In this document: piece after piece, positions 58,866-64,000 of the stretch
How the letters are laid out: each line of letters opens with the position of its first letter
Position numbering within the stretch: the stretch's first letter is position 1
Assembly (NCBI GenBank): GCA_021432605.1
Contig: MU271149.1
Coordinates: 496,001-560,000, forward strand
Direction: 5' to 3'
DNA from: Coniochaeta sp. PMI_546
Lineage: Eukaryota > Ascomycota > Sordariomycetes > Coniochaetales > Coniochaetaceae
DNA length: 64,000 nt
Made by a program: the position numbers and the translations under genes
Notes under the pieces: model-generated
The model's database searches: none
Told to the model about the DNA's origin: nothing
What the model saw: the letters and a program-made list of their open reading frames with translations, nothing else

Positions 58866-60686
58866 CTACTTGTCCACTGTTGTTCCCACGGGTCTCCTGA
58901 AGAAGACATTCCTCTCCCATCCGTCAATGTCATCCACGACAGTCTCCCTCACCAGCTCGTACCGGCCAATTCTCGGAAGGATCACGGCCCACACGAGCCA
59001 GTACAGGCCGCCGGCGAAGATGATGCCAAAGCCCACGACGCAGTGAATCCAGTAGGGCAGGGTCTCGTAGATGTTCTGCCCCTCCGGCGGCGGAACAAAG
59101 GGGGCGGCGACGAGATAGATGTTGCTGAGCAGGAAGAAGATGACGACGGGCAGGGTCGCGCTGATGGGCGGGTGCCAGTTCCAGGCCTTGCGGTTGATGT
59201 AGAGGTGGAGCAAGCCTGCGGCGACGAAGGCGTTGACGATGGCGAGTGGGTACGAAATAACGCTGGAGAAAGATACACGTTAGCATTGCGTCATGAACAG
59301 CCGTTTAAACTTCTTCCGAACGATCGCCTCGTGATGAAGGGAGGGCTAGCGGCTAAGAAAAAGAAGCAACACGCAAAGAAACTTACTTCAGAATAAAGTT
59401 ATAAGCATCGCCAGGTGGCGGTGCCAGCATGATAATGACCGACACGAGCCAGTGCTCGAAGAGGCCAGCCAGCGGCGCATTGAAGGGCCGGTTGCTGGCC
59501 CAGAAGCGCGAGAACGGGAGCACACCCTCGCGGCCGAGCTCCTGGACGAGGCGGCCCTGCGAGAAGATGACGCTGAGGACGTTGCCGAAGGCGGACAGGG
59601 CGACGAAGACGGAGAGGGCGCGCTCGGCGGTCCCGCCGAAGACGTTGCGGAAGAGGGAGGCGGCGACGAGGCGCTGGGCGGCCAGGATCTCGGCCTTGGG
59701 CACGGCGGCGAAGTAGGCGATGTTGACGAACATGTACAGCACGGAGACGACGCCGATGGCCAGCGGGGCGGCGATGCGCAGGGTGCGTACGGGGTCCTTG
59801 GTCTCCGAGAGAGCATAGTTTGCGTTGCTGTAGCCGATGTAACTCCAGATGACGTTGTAGAGTGCGGTGACGACGCCGTACGCGCTTCCGGTGGTGCCCT
59901 CGAAGGCGTTGCGGAAGTTGTGCGGCTTCTCGTCCTCGGGGAGCTTGATGTGACCCGCCAACGCAACCCAGCCGGCAACGATGATGATGAGCACGATGAT
60001 CAGCTTGATAGTACCGAGGAGGTTCTGCAGGCGCAGGCCCCATTTGAGGGCGCAGCCATGGATCAGGAACGCAGTTGTGATGCAGGCGAGCCCGATACCG
60101 CGCTGGTTCCACCGATCGACCTCGCGGCCGGCCGCGTGGAGGATGTACTCGCCGAAGATGACACTGTTGCTGCCAGCCCAGCCAAGCAGAACCACGTAGC
60201 CGGTGTAGAGGCCGGTGGTGAGGAACTTGGGGCGCCTGAAGACATACTCGAGGTAGTTCTTCTCTCCGCCGTTGCGGGGGATAGCAGTGCCGAATTCAAG
60301 GTAGACCAGGGTGCCCGCTGCAGCAATAAGCATACCCGCTACCCAGATGAAAAGCGACAGGCCAACGCTCCCTGACAGAGACAGGATGGCGGATGGTGTC
60401 GCGAAGATGCCGGTGCCGACGATACGGTTGAAGATGAGGAAGACGGCCGTTGGAAGACCGATCTGGCGTTTGGCCTCACGGACCTGGTGAAGTCGACCTG
60501 GGCCGTGTTAGACTACGAGACCGAAGAGGTCCTGCTCCGGGGCTTAAGGAACTTACCGATTTCGCTGCCACTGTCATCGTGTGGCGGAGGAAAGTCTCCT
60601 AGGGGCTTGCCATCCTCACGCGAGGCTACGCTCCCCGAAGGGTAGGCGTCCTTGTCTGCCACCTTGGGCGAGAACAACTTGGACAT
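58866..60686 (-). CDS. MUP1: High-affinity methionine permease, MUP1-type (APC superfamily)
   Basis: Coding exons on the minus strand are 60686-60557, 60497-59387 and 59262-58866, giving 545 residues. After a hydrophilic N-terminus (MSKLFSPKVADKDAYPSGSV) a transporter with about 12 membrane spans begins at residue 60. It carries FNRIVGTGIFATPSAIL, the substrate-binding GTGIF motif of the LAT/APC fold, then YLEFGTAIPRNGGEKNYLEY and YIGYSNANYALSETKDP, typical of fungal MUP1/MUP3 permeases. MUP1 imports methionine and some cysteine across the plasma membrane. Assignment to the methionine group rather than another amino acid is by similarity. The first intron has a GTAAGT donor and a CTAAC branch point. 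Confidence 0.9.
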
Positions 60687-63549
60687 GTTTGGTATACTGG
60701 CCCACTCGAAAGTGCTTGGGGTGGTGGTGGAAGAAGGTGAGCAGTTGAGTTGGGTAAGCCGGCAGCAGTGGCAGGAGTCGAGCGCTAGAAGAATTCCAGA
60801 AGCTTTGTAGGATTTGGAGTCATGATGGAGTCATGACTGGAGCACGCGATGGACAGCATTCTGAAAATCACTGCAATGGGCCAGATGCTTGCGCGATGCG
60901 TCTATTCACGGGATTTGAGGTCTAAGTGGAGTCATGCAGGTTGAGGGAATGGAACGAGTTCGGCGTCATTCCAGGATTGTCAGCTACATAAGACCCATTT
61001 GAGCCTAGAGAGGCTCTTGGGAGGGTCATTGTGTGTCATAGTTTTACTGTTTTGTGCTGGAGTGCCGATGATGCCATATGTCGTGCTTAGAAGGTGGTGA
61101 AGAAATTTCTATCCGCGCGTCAAGAGTTTTTTTACCTTTTTGCCCTTTGCCGCACGCTAGCATTCGCTAGTATTCGCTAAAAACAACCCTCGCCCACCGT
61201 GCCGGGCCGTCATTCTACACGCTAAACGGCTTTCACAACCTTAAACTGCTGCGGCTTAAATTCTTGGGTGGAGCCTGCAGGACGCTTTGACAGCTGCTGA
61301 CAGGCGAGTTGACGACATCGCCTGACTGACACACCCCCGTGTGCTCCCCCATGTTCTCCAGACCCCCCCAATATCACAGTATATGCGCCTACACTATGCT
61401 CCTTCCCAATGTTGGTGAATACTTCGCTCAAACGCCTCCTACTTCTGCAGGCACTGTAAAACACCTGACTCCATCGCCATCTCCGCCGGCCATTTACGCT
61501 TCCGGCCGATACGACATCGTTCCCTGGTTCTACACCGAGGCGCGGATCCAAGGCTGGAAGAAAGGTTACAGTCGCCCTTGCATCTGCTGGCACTGCTGGG
61601 TACTCTTACTGCATCCACATGAAGCACTCAACCTACCTTATGTTCAAGGACGCATCTTCCCTTGATATCTGGTTGCTGATAGTGTATCTGATTGGCATCG
61701 TGAGCACCGGTTGAGCCTTTCATGTAGTATGGCAAGGACCTATCCGGCTGGTTGCCCGAGTAGATCAGGAAACATTCGGCTAGACAAGTCCAACGTAGCG
61801 AAGTAATCCAAGTCTTTCGTCCCGGTCCATTGAACCGCGGTAGGTGGAGAAATCCTTACTGTAGTGTAGGCCGAGATACTCTATCTACACGTACAAGGTA
61901 TTTCTCAAGGGGGCTAGACTGATCGAGATTCCGTATTGGCAACCTTTCGTGTCCGAGAATCCATCTCCCTCTCAGCTGTGCATGATCGTCCCACCTTCAA
62001 CACTGTGTTTGGACAATCGGTAGTGTCCGGACCAGGAATGAGCCTCGTGCGATCGAGCAGCTTGCCACATATCGAGGTTCACCACTTGGATGGTGGGTGC
62101 TAACACCCCCTGCTTGCATGTTGGGGGTGACCCAAGAAACAAGCCTCCCGCACGAACCTATCTGCAAGGAGCTTCCAAGTCAGGCGACCAAATAACATCA
62201 TGCCCAGCGCACGCTGGATGTCCGTCAGAGCTTCCCCTCGGTGCTCGGTATTGCCGACAAGATGCCTTGTAATAGCATGTGGCTCGATGATGCGAGCTCT
62301 CGTGAAGACAGAGGATCGCATCTTGGGAAGTCAATCTTCGTTGGGTCTGGATCGGCACCGGCTTGCCTTGTAAGCTAGAACGGCCACCTCCGGATATCTT
62401 GGCTGTGCTTTGGCAAGGTTGGCAATGAGTTGCCTGTTTTAACCATTGGCCTCTTGACTGCCACGACGACAGTGAAGTATGCTGACAGACTCGCCAAGCT
62501 GGCACTCTGGTGCGTCCAGTGGCCTGTTCATCCCATCAGTGCAGCTCAAAAATGCCTTCTGCGTGATCTTCTTGTCCGAGAATTACCAATGGATGGACGT
62601 GAGGCGTGTGTAATATACTTTAAGGTACTTTGTATCAGATAGCGTGCTGACAGGATCACTGTCAAACTTCCAACATCTATCCTTCTCTGAAGGCGAGAGC
62701 AGAGACTCTTGGGCTGGGAAGGGGCAAAGTGGTTTCCTATGCCCAGACCCTCAATCCCGACATTCTCCTGAATGCCCCATGTCTGCTCTCGTCCAGCTCG
62801 TCTTTTTTGCTTCTTTGCACCTAATCATACACGCAAGCAGGGGTTGAAAAACAAAATTGCCCCTATTTGATACTAACGAACGAGTTTTCGACCAACGATC
62901 TGCTGCTTACCACCACTCCAGAGACACCCTATGCAAGGAAATCTCATCATGAAGCATGTCAGTTATGCCCCGTGGTTCCCAGTACCTCAAGAGATCACAA
63001 ATTAGCATCGAAAGCGGCCCATCGAGGCACTGAACTGGATACTGATCCACAAGAAAGTCGCGAGTTTCACGGAGACTGGTCCAGATACCACGGTGCTTCC
63101 AGACGCACAGTGACTCAGATAGTCTGCGGGCCAGATACCTAGCAAAGAAACCGGTGATATATGAAGACGGCGAGCTCTATGCCAAAGATCACAACAGTCG
63201 TGACGACAAATGTACGACGCATCATCTAATCCTCCATCACCTCAGCTGCGTACGCTGTGTGAAGAACTTTAAGTGGTACCTAGAACGAGCCTCGAACAAC
63301 CCAGGACAGGATGTCGAGGGGATCAAAAGATACTAGAATATGAGTGTCTCGATTTCCAATCAAGTATACCCATTCTAAGACCCAGTGCATTATACGTTGT
63401 CCGGACGGTGATGTAACGTCAAACGAAGAAGAAGTGGCAACAAGACTTTAGGTCGCCTTCTTCTGCTCTTCAAGGCACCATTGTGAGGCGACAGTACGCC
63501 ACATCCTGCGATGCTCTTCCTATTCTTGTCTGTCATAGTACAGTAATAC
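60687..63549. other. Intergenic region, 2.9 kb, without a supported gene
   Basis: Permease promoter at the left and the 3' region of the edge gene at the right. A short tandem repeat of GCTAGYATTC units lies at 61156-61184. Open frames such as 61339-61665 lack protein-like composition. Confidence 0.5.
61156..61184. repeat. Short tandem repeat of a GCTAGYATTC unit
   Basis: Two full units (61156-61165 and 61166-61175) and a partial third, about 470 bp upstream of the permease start. Confidence 0.5.
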
Positions 63550-63970
63550 TCAAAAGTAGTAGCGCGGCAAGAGTCGAAGCAGCCCTTCCGACATGGTAAT
63601 ATTCGCTTCTCGCCTCAAAATTCGTTCGCCGACATCGATGGCTTCTGTGCACTCTTCTAACAGATGCCTGTTCGCATCCTTGTCGAGCGGGAGGGTGCAT
63701 ATTAGCAGGGGTGGAGCAACACGGGGGTGGTTCGGGTGAACATACCTTCTCTGCTTGACAGCGGTTCATGAAGTCGACGAAAGAAGTCATGACCAAGTCG
63801 CGCTCCTCTTCCGTCATGAACCGTCCAGACCTTGCTGGTTTTTCGTCTGCTTCTTCTTCGTCATTCATGTTGCGAGGGGCTCGGCCTTCGCCGGCGCCAA
63901 TCTCCGCAACTTCCTCAGCACCAGCAATCTCAGCAATTTCCCCCACGGGTTCAATCTCGACGGACGTCAT
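63550..63970 (-). CDS. Small acidic helical protein of unknown function, two exons, near the window edge
   Basis: Coding exons on the minus strand are 63970-63746 and 63678-63550, giving 117 residues. The intron has a GTATGT donor, a GCTAAT branch point and an ACAAG acceptor and stays in frame. The N-terminal 40 residues are acidic (EIEPVGEIAEIAGAEEVAEI). The rest is a probable helical pair, MTEEERDLVMTSFVDFMNRC then DANRHLLEECTEAIDVGERI, ending LLRLLPRYYF. I do not recognise the family. The coherent second exon supports a real gene. The ATG at 63970 is only 31 bp from the end of the window, so an upstream exon may be missing. Confidence 0.65.
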
Positions 63971-64000
63971 GATTATCGTCAAACCTCCCTGATCGGCATG

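Noticed and set aside
59452-60375. 307-codon plus-strand frame over the methionine permease gene
   Set aside because: Antisense shadow; very acidic low-complexity composition.

Overview
The window is nuclear DNA of a filamentous ascomycete. Most genes have short introns with fungal splice sites (GTAAGT/GTATGT donors, CTRAC branch points, YAG acceptors). The families are typical of Pezizomycotina: a Clr5-domain protein, a surface-growth type GT2 glycosyltransferase, a GH11 xylanase and a DUF899 protein. Family resemblance and GC-rich third codon positions suggest a Sordariomycete, probably a plant-biomass degrader; that placement is an inference. I rebuilt the exons by hand from reading frame, splice consensus and family alignment. 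Open frames that begin only at TTG, CTG or GTG were not accepted as starts.

Left part (1-30 kb) is gene-poor: a four-exon GT2 glycosyltransferase (minus, 2.9-4.8 kb); about 11 kb with no intact gene (4.8-15.7 kb) that may hold a decayed minus-strand gene; a 625-residue low-complexity protein of unknown function (15.8-17.6 kb); an amidase-signature enzyme (19.5-21.5 kb); an unrecognised 414-residue protein (minus, 22.3-23.6 kb); the GPI inositol acyltransferase GWT1 (24.7-26.3 kb); and a weak candidate for a broken gene near 27 kb.

Right part (30-64 kb) is gene-dense: a KIN4-type kinase, a VCX1/CAX Ca2+/H+ exchanger with an inferred 3-nt exon, cytoplasmic asparaginyl-tRNA synthetase, a Clr5/AT-hook putative regulator, mitochondrial D-lactate dehydrogenase, a short-chain dehydrogenase, a Rab4/Ypt4-like GTPase, a secreted M20 hydrolase, a DUF899 thioredoxin-like protein, a secreted GH11 xylanase, a 2-Cys peroxiredoxin, a MUP1-type methionine permease, and a small acidic protein at the right edge.

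Most neighbours do unrelated housekeeping or secretory work and I see no biosynthetic cluster. DUF899, peroxiredoxin and the methionine permease lie within 6 kb with the xylanase among them, but nothing in the sequence shows they are co-regulated. I found no rRNA, tRNA, CRISPR array or intact mobile element, and no convincing undescribed multi-gene system. The observations most worth following are the 3-nt exon, the ORF-poor 11 kb block, the recurrent GGTACC palindromes between genes, and several lineage-specific insertions or tails in conserved proteins.
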